Shown piece after piece: positions 56,865-64,000 of a stretch of 64,000 nucleotides of DNA. Positions within the stretch are counted from its first letter, which is position 1. Every line of letters starts with the position of its first letter. Below the pieces are notes generated by a model, which was not told where the DNA came from, made no database searches, and saw only the letters and a list, made by a program, of their open reading frames with translations. Source of the DNA: JBBRHQ01 sp963815645 (GTDB lineage Bacteria > Actinomycetota > Thermoleophilia > Solirubrobacterales > 70-9); contig CAWFHL010000001.1 in assembly GCA_963815645.1 (NCBI GenBank), positions 1,302,001 through 1,366,000 on the forward strand, written 5' to 3'. The position numbers were made by a program, and so were the translations under genes.

Positions 56865-59012
56865 TCAGGTATCTCCCCCGCTACCGCCTGGGGCCGGCGG
56901 CGGAGCCGCGGGCGGCGGCGATGCCGCCGGTGGCGGTGGCGGCGAGGGCGCGGGCGCGGGGACTGGCACCGGCCGCTGGGTGCCGGCGCCGGGGGCGAAC
57001 GCGTTCGGGTCATATCCTCCGACACCCCCACCGGCGCCGGAGGAGCGCAGCTTGGACGGGGGCTTGTGAGGGGATGGGGCCGAGGCGGTGAAGCTACCGG
57101 TGAACGGGGCCCAGCGGACCGGTTCGGCGGGGACCCGGAAGTCGTCGCAGCGTACCCCGGCTCCGCTGTAGAAGGCGTTCCAGATGTCGGCCGGGAAGGT
57201 GCCGCCGAACACGGTGATCCCGTGCACGCTGCTCATCTCGATGTGATTCGACTGTGGGTAGCCGACCCAGACCGAGGTCGCCAGGTTCGGCTGGTAGCCG
57301 TCGAACCAGGCGTCGACGTAATTGTCGGTGGTGCCGGTCTTGCCGGCCTGTCCGTAGCAGCCGGTGTAGGCGGCGGTGCCGGTGCCGTAGGTGATGTTGT
57401 CGTGAAGGATCCTCGTCACCTCATAGGCGACGTTGGCGGGCAGAACCCGCCGCGGGCGGGCGGGTTCGGGATGGTCCACCCTGCCACCGGGAAAGATGAC
57501 CTTGCTGATCGCGACCGGGCTGCGATGGATTCCGCCGGAAGCGAGGGTGGCGAAGGCGTCGGCCATCTCCAGCGGTGAGACCCCGATCCGCAGGCCGCCG
57601 AGACCCTCGGCCGGGATCCCGTCGAGCTTGGTGGTGACCCCCATCGAGTGGGCGGTCCTGGCGACGTTCTCAGGGCCGACGTCGAGGTCGAGCTGGGCGA
57701 AGACGGTGTTGTCGGAGGCGACCGTCGCCTGCTGAACGTTCACCGTGCCCATGTAGCCCTCGTCAGCGGTGTGGACGTCCCAGTGGCCCCACTCCGGCAG
57801 ATCGAGGCTGAGCGGCTTCGAGGCGTAGTAGGTGTGGTAGGGGTCCATCCGCTGCTTGATCGCCGTCGTCAGCACGAACATCTTGAAGGTCGAGCCGGGC
57901 TGGCGATGGCCCTGCGCGGCGAGGTTGAATTCGTTCTGCGAATACGAGCCGCTAGAGGCCATTGCCCGGATGAAGCCGTTGCGCGGGTCGATCGCGACCA
58001 GCGCCCCCGAGGGGTCGGTCGAATAGGGCAGGGTCGAGTCGATCGCGTCGCGCCCGACCGCCTGGTAACGAGGCTCAATCGTCGTCTGGACCCTGAGGCC
58101 TCCGTCGCGGACCGCGTTCACCCCGTAGCGGTCAATCAGCAGGTGCTCGACGTAGTCGGAGAAGTAGGGCTCGCGTCGCTTTGAGTAGGCATTGGACGGG
58201 TTCAGCCCTAGGCCCCGTTGCTGTGCCCGCCGGCCTCGCTGCGAGCTGATGTAGCCGAGGTCAGCCATCTTCTGCAGGACCTCGTTGCGGCGCTGACGCG
58301 CGGCGCCCGGGTTAAGGAGCGGGTTGTACTCGGAGGGCGCCTGCGGCAGCCCGGCGAGCAGCGCGGCCTGCTCGACGCTCAGCCCGGACGCCGGGCGCGA
58401 GAAGTAGATCCTGGATGCGGCCTGGACGCCGACCGCGGTGCGACCGTCCACAGTTCCGTAGGAGGCACTGTTCAGGTAGGAGTCGAGAATCTGCGCCTTC
58501 GAGTGGTTCTCCTCGTAGGAGACCGCCAGCTTCGCCTCCTGGGCCTTGCGCTGCACGGTGCGCTGCGGGTGCTTGAAGCAGAGGCTCCGCATCAGCTGCA
58601 TGGTGATCGTCGAGCCGCCTTGCACCACCTTGCCGGCGCTGAGGTTCTCGAGCAGAGCACGCAGGCCGCCCTCATAGTCGACGCCGTTGTGCTGGTAGAA
58701 GCGCTGGTCCTCGATCGCCACCGTCGCCTCCCGGAGGTTGCCTCCGATCTGCGCGATCGGGACCGGCGCCCGGGCGATATCAGACCTGACGTACCCGAGC
58801 CGGCTGCCGTCGGCGGCTAGCAGGACGGTGTTGCCGCCCTTCACCGGCTTGCACTGCGACAGGGGCGGCGCCTCGTCGGCCACCGAGAGGAACCAGCCGC
58901 CGACGCCCAGGATGGCGCCGATCGCGACGGCCAGGAGGCCGCCGGCGGCGAACAGCAGCTTGCTTCGCACGCCGCCGCGCCGCCGCTGGCGTCGGCGCTG
59001 GCGCGAGGTCAT
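56865..59012 (-). CDS. Bifunctional class A penicillin-binding protein
   Basis: An intact 715-residue PBP1-type protein. A basic cytoplasmic start (RQRRRQRRRGGVRSK) and one helix lead to the GT51 transglycosylase with the catalytic Glu in AIEDQRFYQHNGVD and GGSTITMQLMRSL. The transpeptidase domain has the Ser in QPGSTFKMF, SDN in VASDNTVFAQ, and KTGTTDNYVDAWFDGY. The C-terminal 60 residues are proline/glycine-rich and may cross the wall. It polymerises and cross-links peptidoglycan. Confidence 0.96.
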   Translation of the reverse strand: MTSRQRRRQRRRGGVRSKLLFAAGGLLAVAIGAILGVGGWFLSVADEAPPLSQCKPVKGGNTVLLAADGSRLGYVRSDIARAPVPIAQIGGNLREATVAIEDQRFYQHNGVDYEGGLRALLENLSAGKVVQGGSTITMQLMRSLCFKHPQRTVQRKAQEAKLAVSYEENHSKAQILDSYLNSASYGTVDGRTAVGVQAASRIYFSRPASGLSVEQAALLAGLPQAPSEYNPLLNPGAARQRRNEVLQKMADLGYISSQRGRRAQQRGLGLNPSNAYSKRREPYFSDYVEHLLIDRYGVNAVRDGGLRVQTTIEPRYQAVGRDAIDSTLPYSTDPSGALVAIDPRNGFIRAMASSGSYSQNEFNLAAQGHRQPGSTFKMFVLTTAIKQRMDPYHTYYASKPLSLDLPEWGHWDVHTADEGYMGTVNVQQATVASDNTVFAQLDLDVGPENVARTAHSMGVTTKLDGIPAEGLGGLRIGVSPLEMADAFATLASGGIHRSPVAISKVIFPGGRVDHPEPARPRRVLPANVAYEVTRILHDNITYGTGTAAYTGCYGQAGKTGTTDNYVDAWFDGYQPNLATSVWVGYPQSNHIEMSSVHGITVFGGTFPADIWNAFYSGAGVRCDDFRVPAEPVRWAPFTGSFTASAPSPHKPPSKLRSSGAGGGVGGYDPNAFAPGAGTQRPVPVPAPAPSPPPPPAASPPPAAPPPAPGGSGGDT

Positions 59013-59045
59013 GGCAGAAGCGTACTTCCCTGGGACGGCGCGGCG

Positions 59046-59903
59046 CTATCGGTCCGCGGAGAGCAGTCCGGCCCCCTGCAGAGCCTTGTGTGCCCGCTCG
59101 CGGAGCACCCTCTCCTCGTCCCCGATCCTGGTCCGAGCAGCTCCCGGCGAGACCAGCACCTCGAGGCGGATCCCCTCCGGGGTCCACTCGGCAAGACGCA
59201 CCTCATCGGCGCCCGCCGACTCCTTGATCGCCTCCCTGGCCCGAGTCAGGTCGGCGCCGGGCGGCATCCAGGCTGAGGCGGTGATCGGAGCCCCGCGGTC
59301 ACCGGTCGAGTGGTTATAGAGGGTGCCACTGACGATCCGCTCGTTGGGGACGACGACGAGATCGCCGTTGCCCGGGTCGATGTAGGTGTAGGAGAGGGTG
59401 AGGTCGTCGACCCGTCCGGTCACCTCCTCAAAGCTGACCCGGTCGCCAATCCGGATCGGCTGGGTGACCGCCAGCATCACCCCGGCGACCATGTTGCCGA
59501 GGGTCTGGCGGGCGGCGAACCCGATGATCAGGCCGAGCACCGCGCTGGAGGCGAGGATCCCGGTGGCAAGCCGCTTGATCTGGCCGAATTGGCTCAGGGC
59601 GAGCGCCACCCCGATCACCAGGATCGCGACGAATACCAGCCGGCGGACCACCCTCAGCCTGGTGTGCGCGGCCCGGGAGACGCCGCTGTCGGACATCCGC
59701 TGGGCGACGCGCGTGCCGCGCCCGATCACCAGCCGGTCGACGAGGAAGGCGACAAGGATCGCCACCAGCAAGGTGATCGCTGCTGAGATCTCATCGCCGT
59801 GGCTCTGCCAGAAGGTCTTTTCGGCAGCCAGCGGCAGCTGGGCGAGCCACAGCGAGGCGGCCGAAGCGACCTGTGAAACTGCCAGCGTCATCGTGGCCAA
59901 CAT
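59046..59903 (-). CDS. Mechanosensitive channel of small conductance (MscS family)
   Basis: A 285-residue protein from ATG at 59903 (ATG at 59891 also possible). Three membrane helices, including the pore-lining LATGILASSAVLGLIIGFAA. The MscS core RQTLGNMVAGVMLAVTQPIR, IGDRVSFEEVTGRVDDLTLS, and YTYIDPGNGDLVVVPNERIV is clear. It opens under membrane tension to release solutes. It is 33 bases beyond the PBP start on the same strand. Confidence 0.94.
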   Translation of the reverse strand: MLATMTLAVSQVASAASLWLAQLPLAAEKTFWQSHGDEISAAITLLVAILVAFLVDRLVIGRGTRVAQRMSDSGVSRAAHTRLRVVRRLVFVAILVIGVALALSQFGQIKRLATGILASSAVLGLIIGFAARQTLGNMVAGVMLAVTQPIRIGDRVSFEEVTGRVDDLTLSYTYIDPGNGDLVVVPNERIVSGTLYNHSTGDRGAPITASAWMPPGADLTRAREAIKESAGADEVRLAEWTPEGIRLEVLVSPGAARTRIGDEERVLRERAHKALQGAGLLSADR

Positions 59904-60570
59904 ACCCGCAACCCAGGCATCGGGAAGCCGTCCCGCATCCCGCGCGACCCGGGCCGTCTTCCTCGACGCGCTCGGCACCCTGATCGAGCTCAGGCCCCCC
60001 TGGGTCGGGCTGGGCCGGGCGCTCGGCATCGACGTCGACCGGGGACGGCTGATCGCTGCGGTGAAGGCCGAGATGGCCTACTACCGTGAGCACAGCGAGG
60101 AGGGGAGGGACGACGGCACGCTCACAGATCTGCGCCGCCGCTGCGCCGCTGTCCTCTCCGATCGGCTCGGGCGGGAGGTGACTGCCGAGACCCTGATGGA
60201 GGCGATCCGCTTCGATCCATTCGCGGACGCCGCGCCCGGTCTTGCTGCGCTGCGCGCCCGCGGCCTGGTCACGGTCTGCGTCTCCAACTGGGACATCTCG
60301 CTCCCCGGCGTGCTCGAGCGCTGCGGGTTGAGCGCCGGCCTCGACGCGGTGGTCTGCTCGGCTGAGGCCGGGGCACGCAAGCCCAATCCGGCGATCTTCG
60401 AGCGAGCGCTGGCGATCGCCGGCTGCTCGCCCGAGGAGGCCGTTCACGTCGGCGACACGCCCGAGGAGGACCTTGCGGGGGCCCGCGCCGCCGGCCTGCG
60501 GGCGCTGCTGATCCGCCGCGAAGGCGGCGGCGACATCTCTTCGCTGACCGAGTTGGCCACCCTTGTCTGA
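59893..60570 (+). CDS. HAD-superfamily hydrolase
   Basis: A 225-residue protein from GTG at 59893; it overlaps the divergent mscS start by 11 bases. The HAD motif I is altered in part: AVFLDALGTLIEL keeps the first Asp, but the usual second Asp (DxD) is replaced by Ala-Leu. Motif II is TVCVSNWD, motif III is the Lys in ARKPNPAIFERAL and motif IV is HVGDTPEEDLAGARAAG. It is a phosphatase-like protein of unknown substrate. Its stop overlaps the start of the RDD-CPBP gene. Confidence 0.88.
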   Translation: MANIPATQASGSRPASRATRAVFLDALGTLIELRPPWVGLGRALGIDVDRGRLIAAVKAEMAYYREHSEEGRDDGTLTDLRRRCAAVLSDRLGREVTAETLMEAIRFDPFADAAPGLAALRARGLVTVCVSNWDISLPGVLERCGLSAGLDAVVCSAEAGARKPNPAIFERALAIAGCSPEEAVHVGDTPEEDLAGARAAGLRALLIRREGGGDISSLTELATLV

Positions 60571-61846
60571 GGCGGGGGTCGAGTTCGCCAGCTTCTCGCG
60601 CCGCCTGCTCGCGGCGCTGCTCGACAGCGCCGTCTGGGTGATCGGGATCTCCTGGATCCTCAGCTCCTTCCCGCCGGGCTTCTTCAGCGACCACAAGGTC
60701 GCCGGCGGGCTGATCATCCTGCTGCTGCTCAGCGCCTGGTTCAACTATTTCGCGATCTGCGAATGGCGGTTCGGGCAGACGATCGGCAAGAACGCATTCG
60801 GCATCCGGGTGCTGCCGCTCGCCGCCGGCGCCAGGCTCGGCTACAACGACGCGGCCCTGCGCAACCTGCTTCGCCTGGTCGATCTGCCGCTGGCGCTGAT
60901 CGGGGTCGACTGGCTGATCGTCCATAATTCGCCGCGCAGCCAGCGCCTCGGAGACAGGACGGCGCACACCGTGGTCGTCCGCGAGCAGCCCAAGCAGGCG
61001 CCCCAGCCGCGGCGGCCGGCCGCCCCAGCGCCGACCTCCGGAGAGCTGTTCGGCGAGGCGGCCGCCGTCCTCGGCGGTGGAGGTCCGCCACGGACCCCGG
61101 CGCCGAATCCGCCGAACCCGGCGAACCCCGTGCTGGAGCCGCTCGGCGTCGCCCCGGTCCCCCCGGGCGCTGAGGAGATAGCGGCGTTTCCCTTCTCGAA
61201 CTGGGGACCGAAGGTGGCGATCTTCGCGATGCTGGCGGCGATCCTCGGCGGGATCGTGCTCGGGGTCCCGGCGATCATCATCGACAATCCCCCCAGCGGC
61301 GAGGACCTCAGCACGGCCGCCAATGTCTTCGTTCAGTTGGCAACGGTGCTCGGCTTCATCGCGGTGCCTCTCTACGTCGCCCGCAGCCGCAGCGACTCGA
61401 TGAGGGAGGCGCTGAGGCGCCTCGGTGTTCGCAGCTTCCGCCCTTCGGCGATCAAGTGGATGTTCGCCGCGGCCGGCGCCTACATCGCCCTCGCGGCCGT
61501 GTACGCGATCTTCATCACCCAGCCGAAGCAGGAGGACATCGCTTCATCCTTCGGTCCGGTCTGGGTCCAGGTGCTGCTGATCGTCGTCTGCGCCGCCACC
61601 AGCGAGGAGCTCTGCTTCCGGGGCATGGTGTTCAGCGGAATCCGCGAGCGGCTGCCGGGGTTGGCGGCGGCGCTGGCAAGCGGCTTCATCTTCGGCTCCC
61701 TGCACGTCTTCACCGGGATCACCGCGGTGCCGCCGCTGATCGTCTTCGGGACGGTGCTGGCGATGCTCTATGAGCGCACCGGATCGATCATCCCCGGGGT
61801 GATCCTGCACGCCCTGAACAACACTATTGCCCTGTTCGGTCAGTGA
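60563..61846 (+). CDS. RDD domain-CPBP intramembrane protease fusion
   Basis: An intact 427-residue protein. Residues about 8-130 are an RDD domain: FASFSRRLLAALLDSAVWVI, GQTIGKNAFGIRVLPL and RLGDRTAHTVVV. A Pro/Ala-rich linker of about 70 residues follows. The C-terminal CPBP/CAAX-type domain has the catalytic motifs ATSEELCFRGMVFSGIRERL, FGSLHVFTG and GVILHALNN in membrane helices. This domain is a glutamate intramembrane protease in related proteins. The start overlaps the HAD gene stop by eight bases. Confidence 0.9.
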   Translation: MSEAGVEFASFSRRLLAALLDSAVWVIGISWILSSFPPGFFSDHKVAGGLIILLLLSAWFNYFAICEWRFGQTIGKNAFGIRVLPLAAGARLGYNDAALRNLLRLVDLPLALIGVDWLIVHNSPRSQRLGDRTAHTVVVREQPKQAPQPRRPAAPAPTSGELFGEAAAVLGGGGPPRTPAPNPPNPANPVLEPLGVAPVPPGAEEIAAFPFSNWGPKVAIFAMLAAILGGIVLGVPAIIIDNPPSGEDLSTAANVFVQLATVLGFIAVPLYVARSRSDSMREALRRLGVRSFRPSAIKWMFAAAGAYIALAAVYAIFITQPKQEDIASSFGPVWVQVLLIVVCAATSEELCFRGMVFSGIRERLPGLAAALASGFIFGSLHVFTGITAVPPLIVFGTVLAMLYERTGSIIPGVILHALNNTIALFGQ

Positions 61847-61964
61847 CTCCGCCCTTTTCCGGCCGTCCGTTCGTCCATCTGCTGCGGACGTCACGCTTCC
61901 GGTGAGTGATCGCTCATCTTTCGCTCATCCGAACTTGAGAGGCGATCAGTCAGAATGCGTGGCG

Positions 61965-62984
61965 ATGAGTCGCCGCCATCTCCTCGTCCCGGCGCTTCTG
62001 GCTGCCCTTCTTTCGGTTCCGGTTGCGGCGCTGGGCGCCGAGCCTCCCGGGACTCCGGTCTCGGGCAGTGATGCCGCCGCCGGGACCGTCGCCCCGGCCG
62101 CCGCCGCCTCGGCCAAGCTGGTCCCCTCGACGTTGAAGATCAGGCTCGGCCACCTGCACAAAGGCAAGGTGAGGATCTTCAGGTCGGTGAGGGTGATCGG
62201 CTCGCTGACGCCGTACCGCCCCCATCAGAAGGTCGAGGTGACCTTTTACCTGAACTCCCACAAGCTGCGCGCCAAGACCGTCAAGGTGCACCGCGGCAAG
62301 GGCGACTACGGAGTCTTCCACTCGAAGTTGATCGTCCGCAAGGGGGGCAAGTACGCCGCCGCCGCGAGCTTCGTCCCGACTGCCGAGGTCAGCGGCGACA
62401 GCACCGTGCGCAAGTCGTGGAAGGTGAGCTTCCCGTCGGTTCACCGTGGCCAGTGCGGCAAGGTCGTCAGGGGTTTCCGGCGGGGGCTGAACCGGCTCGG
62501 CTATGAGCCGGCCGGCGGGCGCTGCTTCAACGCCAAGATGGCGCGCGGGGTACTGGCCCTTCGCAAGGTCAAGGGCATGTCCCGGAACATGCACGCCGGG
62601 AGGCGCCTGGTGCGGATGGTCTACTCCGGCAAGGGCGGCTACCGGGTCCGCCACCCCGGCGCCGGCAAGCACGTCGAGGCATCGCTTGCCAAGCAGGTGA
62701 TCGTCTTCGCCAAGGGTGACAGGGTGCAGGCGATCTATCCGATCTCAAGCGGCAAGCCCTCCACCCCCACGGTCCGCGGTCACTTCCACTTCTACTCGAC
62801 CCAGCCCGGCTACAACGCCGAGGGCATGTACTACTCGTTCTACTTCATCGGCGGCTACGCGATCCACGGATACCACTCCGTGCCCAACTACCCGGCGAGC
62901 CACGGCTGCCTGCGCACCTTCATCGCCGACCAGCCGGAGATCTTCCACCGGATCTCCTACGGCGAGGACATCTTCGTCTTCTAG
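61965..62984 (+). CDS. Secreted L,D-transpeptidase (YkuD)
   Basis: A 339-residue protein. Signal peptide LLVPALLAALLSVPVAALGA. Residues about 45-155 are a beta-rich, Lys-rich domain, then GFRRGLNRLGYEPAGGRCFN resembles a peptidoglycan-binding unit. The YkuD catalytic site is GYAIHGYHSVPNYPASHGCL with the nucleophile Cys. It forms 3-3 cross-links or anchors proteins to peptidoglycan, complementing the nearby PBP. ATG at 61965 is chosen because the signal peptide follows at once. A hairpin follows its stop. Confidence 0.93.
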   Translation: MSRRHLLVPALLAALLSVPVAALGAEPPGTPVSGSDAAAGTVAPAAAASAKLVPSTLKIRLGHLHKGKVRIFRSVRVIGSLTPYRPHQKVEVTFYLNSHKLRAKTVKVHRGKGDYGVFHSKLIVRKGGKYAAAASFVPTAEVSGDSTVRKSWKVSFPSVHRGQCGKVVRGFRRGLNRLGYEPAGGRCFNAKMARGVLALRKVKGMSRNMHAGRRLVRMVYSGKGGYRVRHPGAGKHVEASLAKQVIVFAKGDRVQAIYPISSGKPSTPTVRGHFHFYSTQPGYNAEGMYYSFYFIGGYAIHGYHSVPNYPASHGCLRTFIADQPEIFHRISYGEDIFVF

Positions 62985-62993
62985 GTGGGGCCC

Positions 62994-63020
62994 GCAAGGC
63001 TCAGGTCACCTGAGCCTTGC
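62994..63020 (+). terminator. Perfect 12-bp hairpin after the L,D-transpeptidase gene
   Basis: GCAAGGCTCAGG at 62994-63005 is the exact complement of CCTGAGCCTTGC at 63009-63020, with a TCA loop. It begins nine bases after the stop. It is symmetric and could also end a short reverse-strand transcript whose frame stops inside it. Confidence 0.65.
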
Positions 63021-63146
63021 CAACACCCCCAGCAGGGCAGGCAGCGAAGGGCGAGTATCTCTGCGGGGCTTCGCTTCGGGTCGGCGACGCTCCGGCGCGG
63101 TCCGATTCGGCTTCGACGTGAACAGGTACACCATCGCTCTGGTCAT
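63006..63146 (-). CDS. Possible 46-residue basic peptide
   Basis: An ATG at 63146 has a good ribosome-binding site, AAGGGAG, about six bases upstream (complement of 63152-63158). The product starts MTRAMVYLFTSKPNRTAPER and is rich in Arg and Pro, ending LPALLGVLARLR. Its stop lies in the loop of the hairpin at 62994-63020. No family is recognised. Confidence 0.4.
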   Translation of the reverse strand: MTRAMVYLFTSKPNRTAPERRRPEAKPRRDTRPSLPALLGVLARLR

Positions 63147-63264
63147 CTGGTCTCCCTTCTGATGGACGGTTGGTGGTCGACCGTAGGGCGAGGGCGCTTC
63201 AAAAGCACCGGGTGAACACCTAGTTCCTGGTAGGACGCGAGGTCATTGCCTATCCTCGTTCGAG

Positions 63265-64000
63265 GTGTCGCAGCTGTACGGAAGAGGGGCCGAGATCGCG
63301 AGGATCGAGGCGCTGCTCGGCGCCGCCCGGGACGGGCACGGGGGCGCCCTGCTCCTTCTCGGAGACCCCGGCGTCGGCAAGACGGCTCTGCTCGACGCGG
63401 CCAGCGCCGCGGCGGGGGGGATGCGAGAGCTACGAACCGCCGGGCTCGAGGCCGAGTCGAGCCTGCCGTTCTCGGCTCTCGCCGAGCTGACCGAGCGACT
63501 TCGGGACGGAATCGCCGCCCTGCCGTCCCCCCAGGCGGCCGCGATCGAGGGGGCGCTGGCGTTGGCCCCGCCGGCCGCGGGCGAGCGCTTTGCCGTCTGC
63601 GCCGGCTTTCTCGGCCTGCTTGCTGACGCCGCGCCCGAGGCCCCGCTGGCGGTGATCGTCGATGACGCCCAGTGGCTCGATCGGGCCTCGGCCGAATGCC
63701 TCGCCTACGCCGCCCGCCGCCTCGGCGGGCGCCCGATCGCTCTCCTGGCCGCGGTTCGCGCCGGCGAGGCCCACGCGCTCTCGGGACCCGAACTCGAGCA
63801 GGTCGCGCTCGGGGGCCTCCAGCGCACGGAGGCGCGGGCGCTGCTGGCCGCGCTGGATCCGCGGCTTCACCCCTCCGTGATCGACCCCCTGATCGACGCG
63901 ACCGCGGGCAATCCCCTTGCCCTGGGCGAGCTGCCGGCGCTGCTGAGCGCGGAGCAGCGCGACGGCACCGCTCCGCTCGAGCACCCGCTGCCGCCCGGGA
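63265..64000 (+). CDS. LuxR/MalT-type AAA ATPase regulator, N-terminal part (runs off the window)
   Basis: A frame open to the window end from a GTG at 63265. SQLYGRGAEIARIEALLGAA begins an AAA_16-type ATPase. Walker A is LGDPGVGKTALLDAA and Walker B is LAVIVDDAQWLDRASAE. LRTAGLEAESSLPFSALAEL and IDATAGNPLALGELPALLS are typical of large actinobacterial LuxR-family regulators with a C-terminal helix-turn-helix, which would lie outside the window. The 118 bases upstream of the GTG, back to the possible reverse peptide, probably hold its promoter. Confidence 0.82.
   Translation, partial: MSQLYGRGAEIARIEALLGAARDGHGGALLLLGDPGVGKTALLDAASAAAGGMRELRTAGLEAESSLPFSALAELTERLRDGIAALPSPQAAAIEGALALAPPAAGERFAVCAGFLGLLADAAPEAPLAVIVDDAQWLDRASAECLAYAARRLGGRPIALLAAVRAGEAHALSGPELEQVALGGLQRTEARALLAALDPRLHPSVIDPLIDATAGNPLALGELPALLSAEQRDGTAPLEHPLPPG

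Noticed and set aside
59398..59892. Long N-terminal extension of the HAD protein
   Set aside because: It is antisense to the conserved mscS gene and has no domain character; the GTG at 59893 is sufficient.

Overview
The window is very GC-rich bacterial chromosome with dense, short-spaced operons and frequent GTG/TTG starts. Three traits suggest a deep-branching actinobacterium of the Thermoleophilia/Solirubrobacterales kind: a two-gene cytochrome b with a fused cytochrome c, many delta-60/RTX and FG-GAP secreted proteins, and YbhN-type flippases with polyprenol-mannose-type glycosyltransferases. That placement is inference from gene content. There are no phage genes, insertion sequences or CRISPR arrays; it reads as core chromosome.

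Layout. 0-5.5 kb: cell-surface glycan genes (phosphatase tail, GtrA, a large membrane glycosyltransferase), a convergent YmdB-type phosphodiesterase and an ABC-2 exporter pair. 5.5-13.6 kb: a tetrapyrrole/respiration block, all on the plus strand: hemB, a fused siroheme-decarboxylase-like gene, hemL, an unknown gene, Rieske protein, cytochrome b6, subunit IV-cytochrome c, menaquinone methyltransferase and a polyprenyl diphosphate synthase. 14-17 kb: dcd, tatA, tatC, a TPR-like protein, tRNA-Lys and an Atl-type DNA repair protein. 17-24.9 kb: a mixed stress/metabolism stretch (DUF2252, SHOCT, glutamate decarboxylase, small membrane proteins, acyl-CoA synthetase, DUF1254). 24.9-33.5 kb: membrane proteins (coiled-coil protein, ClC channel, flippase), a nucleotide-sugar dehydrogenase and an FG-GAP protein. 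33.5-39.2 kb: purA and the replication/ribosome operon rpsF-ssb-rpsR-rplI-dnaB-helicase loader. 39.8-48 kb: hydrolase, trehalose genes otsA and treT, and an HtrA-histidine kinase-response regulator operon. 48-53 kb: a degenerate M28-like membrane protein and two tandem delta-60/RTX proteins. 53-64 kb: thiL, a second flippase, a mannosyltransferase, PBP1, MscS, HAD phosphatase, an RDD-CPBP fusion, an L,D-transpeptidase, and the start of a LuxR-type AAA regulator.

A dominant feature of the record is broken reading frames. Almost every gene between about 7 and 34 kb carries one or more frameshifts, while 34-64 kb is nearly clean. Most breaks I worked through are repaired by restoring two bases, almost always a missing CG/GC beside an existing one, so I treat them as sequencing or assembly errors and annotate the genes at full length. 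The most interesting biological candidates are interleaved inverted repeats inside an in-frame insertion of the glycosyltransferase at 2.0-2.2 kb, the fused siroheme-decarboxylase-like gene between hemB and hemL, the helicase loader beside dnaB, the tandem delta-60/RTX pair and the RDD-CPBP fusion.
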